8,101 nt of DNA from NCBI GenBank assembly GCA_003165855.1, contig PMXH01000218.1, positions 296 to 8,396 of the forward strand. Direction: 5' to 3'. Shown here piece after piece: positions 1-6,674 of the stretch. The position numbers were made by a program, and so were the translations under genes. Below the pieces are notes generated by a model. It worked only from the letters and a program-made list of their open reading frames with translations. It had not been told where the DNA came from and made no database searches. How positions within the stretch are numbered: position 1 is the stretch's first letter; each line of letters starts with the position of its first letter. The DNA comes from Acidobacteriaceae bacterium (lineage in GTDB: Bacteria > Acidobacteriota > Terriglobia > Terriglobales > Acidobacteriaceae).

Positions 1-24
1 TTTGATTTTGATTTTGACTTTGAT
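1..24. repeat. Hexamer tandem repeat (TTTGAT)x4
   Basis: The first 24 bases are TTTGAT, TTTGAT, TTTGAC and TTTGAT in perfect register, with one T-to-C change in the third unit. The array is cut by the window edge, so its true copy number is unknown. In frame 1 it would read as alternating Phe-Asp, followed by RHLPCEP and a TAG stop at 46-48. It could therefore be the extreme 3' end of a gene lying upstream, but 15 codons are too few to say. It is otherwise a simple-sequence repeat in the leader of the downstream pair. Confidence 0.85.
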
Positions 25-76
25 CGTCACCTTCCATGCGAGCCATAGCATACGCTGCGCGTGGTACCATTTCCTG

Positions 77-307
77 GTGCCAGTCACCGACACAAGCTCC
101 GCTGCGCAAGCCGTGCAACTCGAAGTTCAACGCTCGATGTCGGGCGAGCAGCGGCTCCTTCTGGCTTTTGAGATGAGCCTGTTCGCCCGTGAACTGAACC
201 GGGGGCGGATACGTCATGAACATCCAGAATGGCAGGAAGCGCGCATCGCTCGCGAATTGCTCCGGCTCGTTTTCCTACCCGCGCCACTGCCCGTCTGCTT
301 GCAATGA
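77..307 (+). CDS. Small conserved-type protein, partner of downstream nucleotidyltransferase
   Basis: This 76-residue protein is probably cytoplasmic and predicted mostly helical. I chose the GTG at 77 because the residues before it (hydrophobic, encoded by the hexamer repeat) look non-coding. The protein from MPVTDTSS onward resembles, from memory, a family of 75-80 aa proteins found beside nucleotidyltransferase genes in Acidobacteria and relatives. Visible traits are a charged amphipathic segment RSMSGEQRLLLAFEMS (19-34), then AREL (37-40), then the stretch RIRHEHPEW (44-52), then ARELLRLVFLP (58-68). No transmembrane segment or DNA-binding motif is evident. No clear Shine-Dalgarno precedes the GTG, so the ATG of Met21 is an alternative start. 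The stop overlaps the next gene's ATG (ATGA at 304-307), implying translational coupling. The molecular function is unknown; an antitoxin or regulatory-partner role is inferred only from position and size. Confidence 0.62.
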   Translation: MPVTDTSSAAQAVQLEVQRSMSGEQRLLLAFEMSLFARELNRGRIRHEHPEWQEARIARELLRLVFLPAPLPVCLQ

Positions 308-888
308 GCTTCCCTGAAGTCCTCCAGAAAATTGCCGCGGCGCTGGATCGCGCTGGCGTCGCCTACATGCTGACGGGGTCGTTTGCCAGCGCCTATTACG
401 GCTCCCTGCGGTCCACCCAAGACATCGACCTTGTCGTCTCGGCCACGCCACCACAATTGCAAGCGTTCATCCAGAGCTTGCCCAACGGCGAATACTACGC
501 GGACTTGGATGCGGCGCTCGAAGCTTACAAGCGGGAGTCCCTGTTCAACGTCATCGACCTGAAAACCGGCTGGAAGATTGACTTGATCATTCGCAAATCC
601 CGCGCCTTCAGCCACGAGGAGTTCGGCCGCCGCAGGCCAATAAACTTACAAGGCTTGTCTCTCTTCGTCGCCAGCGCTGAGGACGTAATACTCGCGAAGC
701 TCGAATGGTCGAAGCTGGCGCAATCACAGCGGCAGATTGAGGATGCCGCAGGAATTTTTAAGATACAGCGGAACTCGTTGGACCGCCCCTATCTGGAACA
801 ATGGGTCCGCGAGCTGGGCCTGGAAAAAGAATGGAAGGATGCCCTGCGAGCAGCCAATATCTCCGATCTCAGTATCTCTCCCGAATAA
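304..888 (+). CDS. Nucleotidyltransferase-fold protein (AbiEii / DUF6036-like)
   Basis: This is a 194-residue soluble protein of the polymerase-beta-like nucleotidyltransferase superfamily. The signature is G25-S26 in LTGSFAS, followed by D40-x-D42 (TQDIDLVV), with a probable third metal-binding carboxylate at D93 (KIDLI). That is the Gly-Ser plus three-acid layout of MNT/AbiEii-type enzymes, which transfer a nucleotide to an RNA or protein target. A conserved-looking C-terminal block follows: SAEDVILAKLEW (124-135), R143...DAAGI (147-151), then YLEQWVRELG (163-172). The start is ATG 304, overlapping the stop of the 76-aa gene. An in-frame ATG at 229 exists but would run through that gene. 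Size and the coupled small partner recall type IV or MNT-HEPN toxin-antitoxin modules, but the partner is neither a HEPN nor a standard AbiEi protein. Activity and substrate are unknown. The 3' end overlaps the convergent aminotransferase gene by 20 bp. Confidence 0.85.
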   Translation: MSFPEVLQKIAAALDRAGVAYMLTGSFASAYYGSLRSTQDIDLVVSATPPQLQAFIQSLPNGEYYADLDAALEAYKRESLFNVIDLKTGWKIDLIIRKSRAFSHEEFGRRRPINLQGLSLFVASAEDVILAKLEWSKLAQSQRQIEDAAGIFKIQRNSLDRPYLEQWVRELGLEKEWKDALRAANISDLSISPE

Positions 889-2077
889 ACTCCCCAATCG
901 AAGCATAAGCCCTATTCAGCGTCGCCTCATCCGGCAAAAACACAATGCGAAAATGCTGTGTCCCTGGCTTCTGACCGAAGCCCGACCCATGCACCACCAT
1001 CACATACTTCTGTCGAATCAATTCCTTGACGAAGACTTCGTCGCTCTCCGGAATATCGATGCGCGGAAAAGCATAGAACGCGCCACGCGGCGCAACGCAG
1101 CTCACGCGCAGAGTCGCCTCACACCACTTCTGCGTAAGATCGCGCCTCGCACGCAACTTGCACCGCACTTCCACCAGATGATCCTGCGGACCTTCCAGCG
1201 CCGGCTTGATGGCATATTGCTCAGGATGATTGGCGCACAGCCGCGCCCGCAGCAGCCGGTGAATGCCTTCGGTATAAGGCTTCACCGCCGCCGCATCTCC
1301 GGAAACAATCCCCCAGCCAATGCGCCATCCCGGGACCAGATAGTTCTTCGACATCCCGCCAAACGTGATGCAAGGCACGTCCGGCGCGACCGCAGCAAAT
1401 GCAATGTGAGGAGTTCCATCGAGAATGAGCTTGTCGTAAATCTCGTCCGAGAACACAACCAGATTATGCCGCCGGGCAATCTCCGCCACCTTCTCCAGCA
1501 TCTGCCGCGAGCACAGCGCCCCCGTCGGATTGTTGGGATTAATCAGCACAATGCCGCGCGTGCGCGGCGTGACCTTGCGTTCAATGTCGGCTAGTTCCGG
1601 CTGCCACGCGTCGTCTTCATTAAGGTCGTAAGCGTTGAGTGCAATGCCCAGCTTGCACAGCACGGCCGAATACAGCGGATAATCAGGCTTCGGCGTAAGA
1701 ATGTCCTCGCCCGGATTCACCAGCGCGCTGATGCATAGATCGACAGTCTCGCTCACGCCCGAAGTCACGAAAACATCCCGCACCGTCGTGATGCCCTTGC
1801 GCGCCGCCTCGCCGCGAATCGCCTCAAGCGCCTCCGGAATGCCCGGAGAGGGCGCATAGCCGTTCTTCCCGTCGCGCATGGCCTTATAAGCCGCTTCAAT
1901 AATGTGCGCCGGAGTCTGGAAATCGAAGTTGAGCGGATCGCCAACGTTCAGAGGCAGGACTTTGTGTCCCTGCCGGACGACCTCGTCCGCAACGCAGGCC
2001 AAGTCGCGGATGGCATAGCGAACGTTGTCGAGCCGCTTGGCGGCAGTGATTTCGTGAGCCTGAGTAGCTGGAGTCAT
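869..2077 (-). CDS. PLP-dependent aminotransferase, AlaA-like (alanine/aspartate family)
   Basis: This 402-residue fold-type I (class I/II) aminotransferase is cytoplasmic. It probably interconverts an amino acid and its 2-oxo acid with 2-oxoglutarate/glutamate. The sequence tracks E. coli AlaA (from memory) along its whole length: LDNVRYAIRD near the N-terminus, LNVGDP (43-48), GYAPSPGIPEA (73-83), PDYPLY (131-136) and NPNNPTG (180-186). Expected catalytic residues are present: D211 and Y214 in SDEIYDK, the Schiff-base lysine K244 in SKNY, the phosphate-binding R252 in PGWRIGW, and the substrate-carboxylate arginine R377 in HFRIVFLP. The start is ATG at 2077, with a GAGG Shine-Dalgarno on the minus strand (2083-2086) five bases upstream. 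It appears monocistronic. The 3' end overlaps the nucleotidyltransferase gene by 20 bp. Alanine transaminase is the best guess; aspartate or other substrates cannot be excluded. Confidence 0.93.
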   Translation of the reverse strand: MTPATQAHEITAAKRLDNVRYAIRDLACVADEVVRQGHKVLPLNVGDPLNFDFQTPAHIIEAAYKAMRDGKNGYAPSPGIPEALEAIRGEAARKGITTVRDVFVTSGVSETVDLCISALVNPGEDILTPKPDYPLYSAVLCKLGIALNAYDLNEDDAWQPELADIERKVTPRTRGIVLINPNNPTGALCSRQMLEKVAEIARRHNLVVFSDEIYDKLILDGTPHIAFAAVAPDVPCITFGGMSKNYLVPGWRIGWGIVSGDAAAVKPYTEGIHRLLRARLCANHPEQYAIKPALEGPQDHLVEVRCKLRARRDLTQKWCEATLRVSCVAPRGAFYAFPRIDIPESDEVFVKELIRQKYVMVVHGSGFGQKPGTQHFRIVFLPDEATLNRAYASIGEFIRERY

Positions 2078-2082
2078 GAAAG

Positions 2083-2086
2083 CCTC
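2083..2086 (-). promoter_or_regulatory. Shine-Dalgarno for the aminotransferase
   Basis: On the minus strand GAGG lies five bases before the ATG at 2077, which supports that start. Confidence 0.5.
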
Positions 2087-2136
2087 GCCGCAGCCCGCGT
2101 GCCGGCCACGGCCGTTTCAGAATACAAGAGGGATTC

Positions 2137-2165
2137 TAACCGCAGAGGTGTCGAACGTGCAGAGA
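2137..2165. repeat. Degenerate CAGAGG-type intergenic repeat, copy A
   Basis: TAACCGCAGAGG at 2137-2148 is identical, base for base, to 4513-4524, and is followed by a second CAGAG at 2160-2164. It sits about 20 bases beyond the stop of the minus-strand TonB-like gene, between it and the aminotransferase start. No matching inverted arm is visible here, unlike the other two copies. It reads as an eroded member of the dispersed intergenic repeats that, from memory, are common in Acidobacteria. Confidence 0.5.
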
Positions 2166-2183
2166 AAACGGATGGGTCGCGGC

Positions 2184-2561
2184 TTAGTGCGGGCTGAAAC
2201 TGATGGAAATGTCCTCGACGGTTTGCGCTGGGGCAGGGACGAATTTCCACTTCAGTACTGCCGCGGCCGCGCTTTCAGCCAGGATGGGGTTACCCCCGAC
2301 AACGTCCACGTTGCTCACCTTTCCATCGGGCAGCACCGTCGCTTTCAAACGAACCAGACCTCCGATTTGTGCATGCTTTAGCAGTTCGGAATATTCCGGC
2401 TTCACGGAGACAAGCACTTTACGATCAGACTTGGGAGCCTTCTGGGCCAGCAATGCGGGAACGAACCCGGCCGCAAAGCAAAACCCCAGCGTCAGCGTCG
2501 CCAACACTAGGCTACGCGCGATGCTTCCGGCGGATTGGGATACGAAATGACGCTTAGGCAA
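2184..2561 (-). CDS. Stand-alone TonB C-terminal-domain protein (periplasmic)
   Basis: This 125-residue protein has a hydrophobic N-terminus (about 14-40, ending PALLAQ) that is a signal peptide or membrane anchor. A single TonB C-terminal fold covers about 49-123: KPEYSELLKHAQIGG, VRLKATVLPDGKV, VDVVGG and AAAAVLKWKFVPA. That pattern (basic-Pro start, G-V strand, LPDG turn, 'AVLKWKF-PA' helix) is diagnostic of the family that couples inner-membrane energy to outer-membrane receptors. It lacks the Pro-rich linker of classical TonB. In Acidobacteria many short TonB_C proteins like this exist with unknown partners. The start is uncertain: TTG at 2561 is the only usual start codon in the in-frame open stretch upstream (a stop lies at 2706), and it has no Shine-Dalgarno. 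The neighbours are unrelated genes, so no dedicated receptor is implied. Confidence 0.82.
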   Translation of the reverse strand: MPKRHFVSQSAGSIARSLVLATLTLGFCFAAGFVPALLAQKAPKSDRKVLVSVKPEYSELLKHAQIGGLVRLKATVLPDGKVSNVDVVGGNPILAESAAAAVLKWKFVPAPAQTVEDISISFSPH

Positions 2562-2742
2562 AGTAAACCCAGAGCAAAAGCTGCGGACAGATTGAACCCC
2601 AGAGATCGACGATAAGCCATAGGAAAGTCTGCCGACAAGATCACCAAAGTACCCTATTTGACGGCTATTGCTTCCTCTGTTCTGGCCGACCGGAGCCGCA
2701 ATCGATCAAGTACGCTGTGCCGAAGAGGGGTCAGGTGTTGCC

Positions 2743-4413
2743 TTACTCGTCCTTCGCCGCAGTCAGGGCGTTGATCAGGTTCGCCCCGTTCGGACTGCCC
2801 CACCCCGTCACCAGATCGTAACCTGTCACTGCCGAATACCCGCCGTTGCTGCCGCTGGTGATGTCGTGGAAGTCGCTGTCATAACCAGACCCTATCCCAA
2901 TTCCATAGAGAAACGGGTTGAGAAACCCCAAAGTCTTTCCCCCACCCGCGACTGCCTGCTGATTCGCCAGCGCCGTCAGGCCCGCCCATTGCGGAGCAGC
3001 ATAGCTCGTCCCGCCATTGCCTCCGCTGCATCCCCCGTCATAGCAACTGTATTGGTTGGTGTTCGCTTCCGCCGCAACATCCGGATAATTGCGCAAGGTC
3101 TTCGACCCATGGTTGAGCGAGGTGATGACCCCTGGAAGCTTCTGATAACTGGGAATCGGAATTTTGTTCTTCGAAGGCGAGCCCGCGCTGCCGCTCCAGC
3201 CCGTCTCCGATTGCCACGCCCCACCCGGCCCGGCAGTCGTTAAGTCGGTGCCCCCAACCGCCGTAATGTAGGGGTCATCCGCCGGCCACACCACGTCGCC
3301 CGGAGTGCCGGAACCGTTGTCGCCAGTCGCTACAAATACGCTCTGCCCCTGAGTCGCCATTTCCTTGAAGATCGGGTCCAGGCTGCTTTCGTCATCGCTC
3401 CATCCCCAGGAGCAGCTCAGCTGCTTGGAGGTATTGTCCACGGCCATCTGGTTGAAGATGGAGACATCGCTGCTTCCCACGTACACCACCACCTGCTTCA
3501 GCCCCGGAGCCATCGAGATTGCCATTTCTATGTCGAGCGCCTGTTCCCCGTCGTCACACGTTCTCGGAGGACAGCCCAGGCTCACCCCATTCAGCGATAC
3601 ACCTTTCACAGCGACCTTCACCGTCTGCTTCAAATTCTTGAAGTAGGTCTTGACGTCGCTGATTTCGTATCCGGCATACTCAAACAGCCCCACCGACTGT
3701 CCCGTTCCGGTAAGCGAGCCGGAGCCGTAGTAGGCCGCTCTCATATCGCTCCCGATAAAATCGCCGCCCGGACCAGAACCCGTGGTCTTTCTGGCGTTGG
3801 CGTGTTCTTGGTCGACTTGCTGAGAGGATCGAATGTTCTTAGCATGCGGCAGCGTGAAGTTATCCAAGCCGGAGATGTGCAGCACCGGTGCATCGAGATC
3901 CACTAAGGGCTCGCGGTCCGGTGCATAAAACGTGCGGCCCTCGGTGGGATGCTGATAGACGTTCAAGTTCACGTGAAAAGCGCTCTCAATATCTGCCGCG
4001 GAGCCTTCAACATCCACGACCATGCGATTGCCAGCGGTATCAATCACGGCCAGGCCATTCGCCTGAGCAAAGCGGAGCACCGCTGTATAGTCAGCCGCGA
4101 CGGGACCAAACCTGGCGGTAAACTCTTCCACGCTAAGATACTGATGGTAGCTCGAACTCTGAGGATCGTAGATCCGCTGCAACAGATCGTCGAGCTCCGC
4201 CTCATTTCTCAGCGGCAATGAGATCGCCAGGCTCAACCGCTGCGAGCTGGGAAGATGGCCAACCAAAGGCGCCACTCTGCTGGAGACCGCCTCAGGCACG
4301 TGAGTAGTCAGGGTAGGTCGCTGTTCGGCCTGGGTTGTGACGGCGACGAAGAAGAGTGCGGATGCGCACAGCGCTGCGGCCAGCCGCAGCAAGGTAGCAG
4401 ATGTAGTTTTCAT
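2743..4413 (-). CDS. Secreted S53 peptidase, pro-kumamolisin/sedolisin type
   Basis: This 556-residue exported serine-carboxyl protease is expected to be most active at acidic pH. A signal peptide spans about 1-29 (MKTTS..., hydrophobic core, cleavage after TQA). The pro-kumamolisin activation domain spans about 55-190 (LSLAISLPLRN; SSSYHQYLSVEEFTARFGP; the 'F' segment AFHVNLNVY). The catalytic domain runs from about 215 to 550. The Ser-Glu-Asp triad is visible: E290 and D294 in GEQALDIE, and S470 in GGTSYAAP, with the oxyanion aspartate D365 in ATGDNGS. The C-terminal calcium site is suggested by HDI (516-518) and GYDLVTGWGSP (531-541). Two close cysteine pairs (C281/C286, C457/C462) may form disulfides. 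The ATG at 4413 has a GGGGA Shine-Dalgarno about eight bases upstream. It appears to be transcribed alone. Probable role is extracellular protein degradation; the exact substrate is unknown. Confidence 0.95.
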   Translation of the reverse strand: MKTTSATLLRLAAALCASALFFVAVTTQAEQRPTLTTHVPEAVSSRVAPLVGHLPSSQRLSLAISLPLRNEAELDDLLQRIYDPQSSSYHQYLSVEEFTARFGPVAADYTAVLRFAQANGLAVIDTAGNRMVVDVEGSAADIESAFHVNLNVYQHPTEGRTFYAPDREPLVDLDAPVLHISGLDNFTLPHAKNIRSSQQVDQEHANARKTTGSGPGGDFIGSDMRAAYYGSGSLTGTGQSVGLFEYAGYEISDVKTYFKNLKQTVKVAVKGVSLNGVSLGCPPRTCDDGEQALDIEMAISMAPGLKQVVVYVGSSDVSIFNQMAVDNTSKQLSCSWGWSDDESSLDPIFKEMATQGQSVFVATGDNGSGTPGDVVWPADDPYITAVGGTDLTTAGPGGAWQSETGWSGSAGSPSKNKIPIPSYQKLPGVITSLNHGSKTLRNYPDVAAEANTNQYSCYDGGCSGGNGGTSYAAPQWAGLTALANQQAVAGGGKTLGFLNPFLYGIGIGSGYDSDFHDITSGSNGGYSAVTGYDLVTGWGSPNGANLINALTAAKDE

Positions 4414-4509
4414 TTGGTCATCCCCAGTTCGTTCAGAACTTTACAACGGGACGGGGCTTTGGACAAGCGGACGATAGTCTCTAGGGAGAATGCGTGGCTA
4501 AAGTCAAAA

Positions 4510-4594
4510 CTTTAACCGCAGAGGACATAGAGATCTCAGGGTCATTCGAACCGACGGCCCTACCCTGTGTTCCCCAGTGTCCTCTGTGTTAAAG
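4510..4594. repeat. Imperfect inverted CAGAGG-type repeat, copy B (possible ALDH 3'-end hairpin)
   Basis: The left arm CTTTAACCGCAGAGGACA (4510-4527) matches the reverse complement of the right arm (4578-4594, CTTTAACACAGAGGACA), apart from one base insertion and one mismatch. Similarity continues weakly inward (CAGGGT in both). The loop is about 50 bases. The right arm begins four bases beyond the stop of the minus-strand aldehyde dehydrogenase, so a transcript from that gene would end in this structure. TAACCGCAGAGG recurs exactly at 2137-2148. A terminator role is inferred from position; there is no clean T-tract. Confidence 0.65.
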
Positions 4595-4598
4595 ATTC

Positions 4599-6134
4599 CT
4601 AGTCTTCCCGATCAATCTGCGCCTTCTGCAGCTTATCGGAGTAATCCACGTACACCGACTTCCACTCCGTATAAAAATCAATCGCACCGATGCCGCCTTC
4701 GCGATGCCCGTTGCCGGTGGCTTTGGTGCCACCGAACGGCAGGTGCACTTCGGCGCCAATCGTCGGCGCGTTGATGTAGGTAATGCCGGCATACAGGTCG
4801 CGAATGGCCGAGAACGCCTTGTTCACGTCTTTCGTGTAGAGCGCGGACGAGAGTCCGTACTCGATGCCGTTGGCGATCTCGATGGCGTCTTCCAGGTCGT
4901 CACATGGAATAATCGAAACCACGGGGCCGAAGATTTCTTCCTGCGCGATACGCATCTTGGGGTCGACGTCGGTAAACACGGTCGGCTCCATGAACCAGCC
5001 ATATTGGTACTCGCCCTGGTCGAGACGATTGCCGCCACACACCAGCTTCGCGCCTTCGTTCTTGCCGATCTCTACGTAGCTGAGGTCGGTCTGAAGCTGT
5101 TTTTCGTTGATCGCCGGTCCCATCTCGACCGTTTCATCGAGGCCGTTGCCCACTTTCAGCTTCTTGGCGCGTGCGACATATCTTTGGACGAACTCGCCAT
5201 ACACGCCCTTCTGCACGATAATGCGGCTGGTCGCGGTGCAACGCTGGCCGGTCGTGCCGAATCCGCCCCACAGGCCGCCTTCGATGGCGAGATCGAGATT
5301 CGCGTCGTCGAGCACGATCATAGGATTCTTGCCGCCCAGTTCGAGCGAGCAGTGTTTGAAACTCTTCGCCGCAATCCCACCAATGATGCGGCCTACCGCG
5401 GACGACCCGGTCAGCGAAATCGCGCGCACATCGGCGTGCTCGGCGAGCGGCGTGCCCACGTCGGCACCGAAGCCGGTCACAATGTTGACCACGCCCTTCG
5501 GAATGCCGGCGTCGGTGAAAGCGCGAACCAGGTTAAAAGTTGACAGCGGAGTATCCTGTGCCGGCTTGATCACGCAAGTGTTCCCGCAAACCACGGCGGG
5601 CAGCAGCTTCCAGGAAGAAATCGCCATGGGAAAATTCCACGGCGTAATCATGCCGCAGACGCCGATGGGCTGCCGCACCGCCATGGCAAACTTGTTCGGC
5701 ATCTCCGACGGTACAGTTGGGCCGAACAGACGGCGTCCTTCACCTGCATTGTAGTAGGCGGCGTCGATGGCCTCTTGCACGTCGCCGCGAGTCTCGGCCA
5801 GCACCTTGCCCATTTCGCGCGTCATGTCGCGGGCGCACTCTTCTTTGCGCCCAATGAGAATTTCTGCGGCGCGGAAAACCATCTCAGCCCTCCGCGGCGC
5901 GGGCACCAGTCGCCACTTGGCGAAGGCACGCTTGGCCGCGTCCACCGCAGCGTCAACATCGGCCTTAGCCGACTTCTGAAAAATGCCGACCACGTCGCGC
6001 TTGTCGGCGGGATTACGATCTTCAAACGTTTCGCCCGTCGAGGATTCCACCCACTCGCCGTCGACGAAGTTCTTCAGGACTTTCGTCTTGTTGTAGCCCA
6101 ACGTAGCCGGGGAAGCCAGCGTATCGGCTGCCAT
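4599..6134 (-). CDS. NAD(P)-dependent aldehyde dehydrogenase, probable alpha-ketoglutarate-semialdehyde type
   Basis: This 511-residue ALDH-superfamily enzyme is cytoplasmic and oxidises an aldehyde to the acid. The full set of signatures is present: N167 in TPWNFP, K190 in VIKPAQ (cofactor binding), G243xxxxG248 in LTGSSAVG (Rossmann turn), the general base E265 in LELGGKN, the nucleophile C299 in GQRCTATSR, and E400 in EEIFGPV (NAD ribose). [20 protein letters not shown] (460-479) and the overall alignment, from memory, are closest to Bacillus YcbD-like 2,5-dioxopentanoate (KGSA) dehydrogenases of sugar-acid and hydroxyproline breakdown. Aminoadipate- or succinate-semialdehyde activity is possible. 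No sugar-acid genes adjoin it, so the substrate is unproven. The start is ATG 6134, with a strong AAGGAG five bases upstream. No frameshift or missing catalytic residue was found. Confidence 0.93.
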   Translation of the reverse strand: MAADTLASPATLGYNKTKVLKNFVDGEWVESSTGETFEDRNPADKRDVVGIFQKSAKADVDAAVDAAKRAFAKWRLVPAPRRAEMVFRAAEILIGRKEECARDMTREMGKVLAETRGDVQEAIDAAYYNAGEGRRLFGPTVPSEMPNKFAMAVRQPIGVCGMITPWNFPMAISSWKLLPAVVCGNTCVIKPAQDTPLSTFNLVRAFTDAGIPKGVVNIVTGFGADVGTPLAEHADVRAISLTGSSAVGRIIGGIAAKSFKHCSLELGGKNPMIVLDDANLDLAIEGGLWGGFGTTGQRCTATSRIIVQKGVYGEFVQRYVARAKKLKVGNGLDETVEMGPAINEKQLQTDLSYVEIGKNEGAKLVCGGNRLDQGEYQYGWFMEPTVFTDVDPKMRIAQEEIFGPVVSIIPCDDLEDAIEIANGIEYGLSSALYTKDVNKAFSAIRDLYAGITYINAPTIGAEVHLPFGGTKATGNGHREGGIGAIDFYTEWKSVYVDYSDKLQKAQIDRED

Positions 6135-6139
6135 GATTG

Positions 6140-6145
6140 CTCCTT
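6140..6145 (-). promoter_or_regulatory. Strong Shine-Dalgarno for the aldehyde dehydrogenase
   Basis: AAGGAG on the minus strand lies five bases before the ATG at 6134. It is the best ribosome-binding site in the window and fixes that start. Confidence 0.8.
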
Positions 6146-6146
6146 A

Positions 6147-6386
6147 TAAATGCCAGGATATTGATGCTACAGAAGGAATGGAAGGTGCGGCAAGGGAAGC
6201 TCGCGCCTGGCTGCTAGCTTCCGGCCACCTTCGCCGGTCCCGGACTTCCAAGGACGCGAACAAGCTGTCCCACCTTTGCGCTTGTTGAAGCGTGGGGGAT
6301 GCCGGCGCCGGTTTCGCTCGCTGTCATCCTCAACCCACTTAATGATTACGATAAAATGTCGATGGTCGAAAAAAGGATATTCTTCG
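6147..6386. other. Gene-free spacer with degenerate hairpin
   Basis: I see no convincing gene in this stretch between the divergent ALDH and Phd-like starts. It holds CGCTT-GTTG-AAGCG (6279-6292), a perfect 5-bp stem with a 4-base loop. The hairpin is embedded in GTCCCACC...GTGGGGGAT, which looks like a decayed form of the 'CCCACCCTTCGC...GGGTGGGG' palindromes that I recall between Acidobacterial genes. A CTGTCATCCTCAA string near 6321-6333 resembles the TCATCC-type repeat core. The base composition shifts from GC-rich to AT-rich at about 6338, just before the antitoxin remnant. Confidence 0.4.
6279..6292. repeat. Short perfect hairpin CGCTT/AAGCG
   Basis: The arms 6279-6283 and 6288-6292 are exact reverse complements around the loop GTTG. 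Outer flanks CCCAC and GTGGGG could extend the stem with bulges. It is likely a relic of an intergenic palindromic repeat. Confidence 0.4.
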
Positions 6387-6590
6387 ATGAAAAAGATAGC
6401 GACGATCACCAAGCTTGGGAAGCCGGTGGCGAAGCCTACCCCGACAGGCAGAAATAAGCACACTGACGACCTATTCGGGTTCATGGCCGGTAAGGTTACA
6501 ATCACTGGCGATGTCGTCGCTCCAGCATTTTCTCCCGAGGAATGGAGCGATCTTTACTTCCCTTCGCGTCCTCGGCGCCGTCCGCGGTAG
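6387..6590 (+). pseudogene. Truncated Phd/YefM-type antitoxin, orphan
   Basis: This 67-codon reading frame carries the recognisable core and C-terminus of a Phd/YefM antitoxin. ITKLGKPVAKPTP (7-19) corresponds to the 'ITKxGKPVAKLVP' motif. LFGFMAGKVTITGDVVAP (29-46) plus EEW (51-53) corresponds to the 'LFGxMKGTVxIxGDIVxP...W' tail, which binds and blocks the toxin. About 25-30 N-terminal DNA-binding residues that normally precede ITK are missing, and I could not find them in any frame upstream. The last residues (FPSRPRRRPR) also look off-family. No VapC/PIN or RelE toxin follows before the next gene at 6675. ATG 6387 has AAGGA nine bases upstream, so a short product could still be made; an in-frame ATG at 6342 is an alternative. 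The region is more AT-rich than its neighbours. I read it as a decayed toxin-antitoxin locus. Confidence 0.68.
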
Positions 6591-6640
6591 AGCTCTGGCG
6601 CTTTCTCTTTCTCCCCGAATCTGCTTAAATCAAATCCAGC

Positions 6641-6658
6641 GCAACCTCTGTAGGTTGC
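6641..6658 (+). terminator. Perfect 7-bp hairpin upstream of cpsB-like gene
   Basis: GCAACCT (6641-6647), loop CTGT, then AGGTTGC (6652-6658) form an exact inverted repeat, followed by the T-rich TTGTGTTTC. It lies 50 bases past the antitoxin-remnant stop and 16 bases before the GTG of the phosphatase gene. It may be a weak intrinsic terminator, or a 5'-leader hairpin that affects phosphatase translation; the sequence does not decide. Confidence 0.5.
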
Positions 6659-6674
6659 TTGTGTTTCAACAATC

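Noticed and set aside
2..76. Upstream N-terminal extension of the first small gene, beginning in the hexamer repeat
   Set aside because: The extra 25 residues are encoded by simple repeat and look like a chance hydrophobic run; the family-like sequence begins at about 77.
737..1594. 285-codon plus-strand frame opposite the aminotransferase
   Set aside because: Rich in Arg/His/Gln as expected of an antisense frame; no domain is recognisable.
4478..4507. Possible promoter for the S53 gene (TTGACT, 18-base gap, TAGAGA on the minus strand)
   Set aside because: The -35 is good but the -10 matches only three of six consensus bases, too weak to list as a feature.
4704..5754. Long plus-strand reading frames inside the aldehyde dehydrogenase gene
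   Set aside because: Mirror frames of a GC-rich coding sequence; the minus-strand ALDH has all catalytic motifs.
6164..6193. Possible promoter for the ALDH gene (TTGCCG, 18-base gap, TAGCAT on the minus strand)
   Set aside because: Both boxes match only four of six positions; matches at this level are common by chance.
6167..6505. 112-codon minus-strand reading frame with a hydrophobic middle
   Set aside because: It overlaps the recognisable Phd-type antitoxin on the other strand, has no family resemblance, and its C-terminus is low-complexity spacer.
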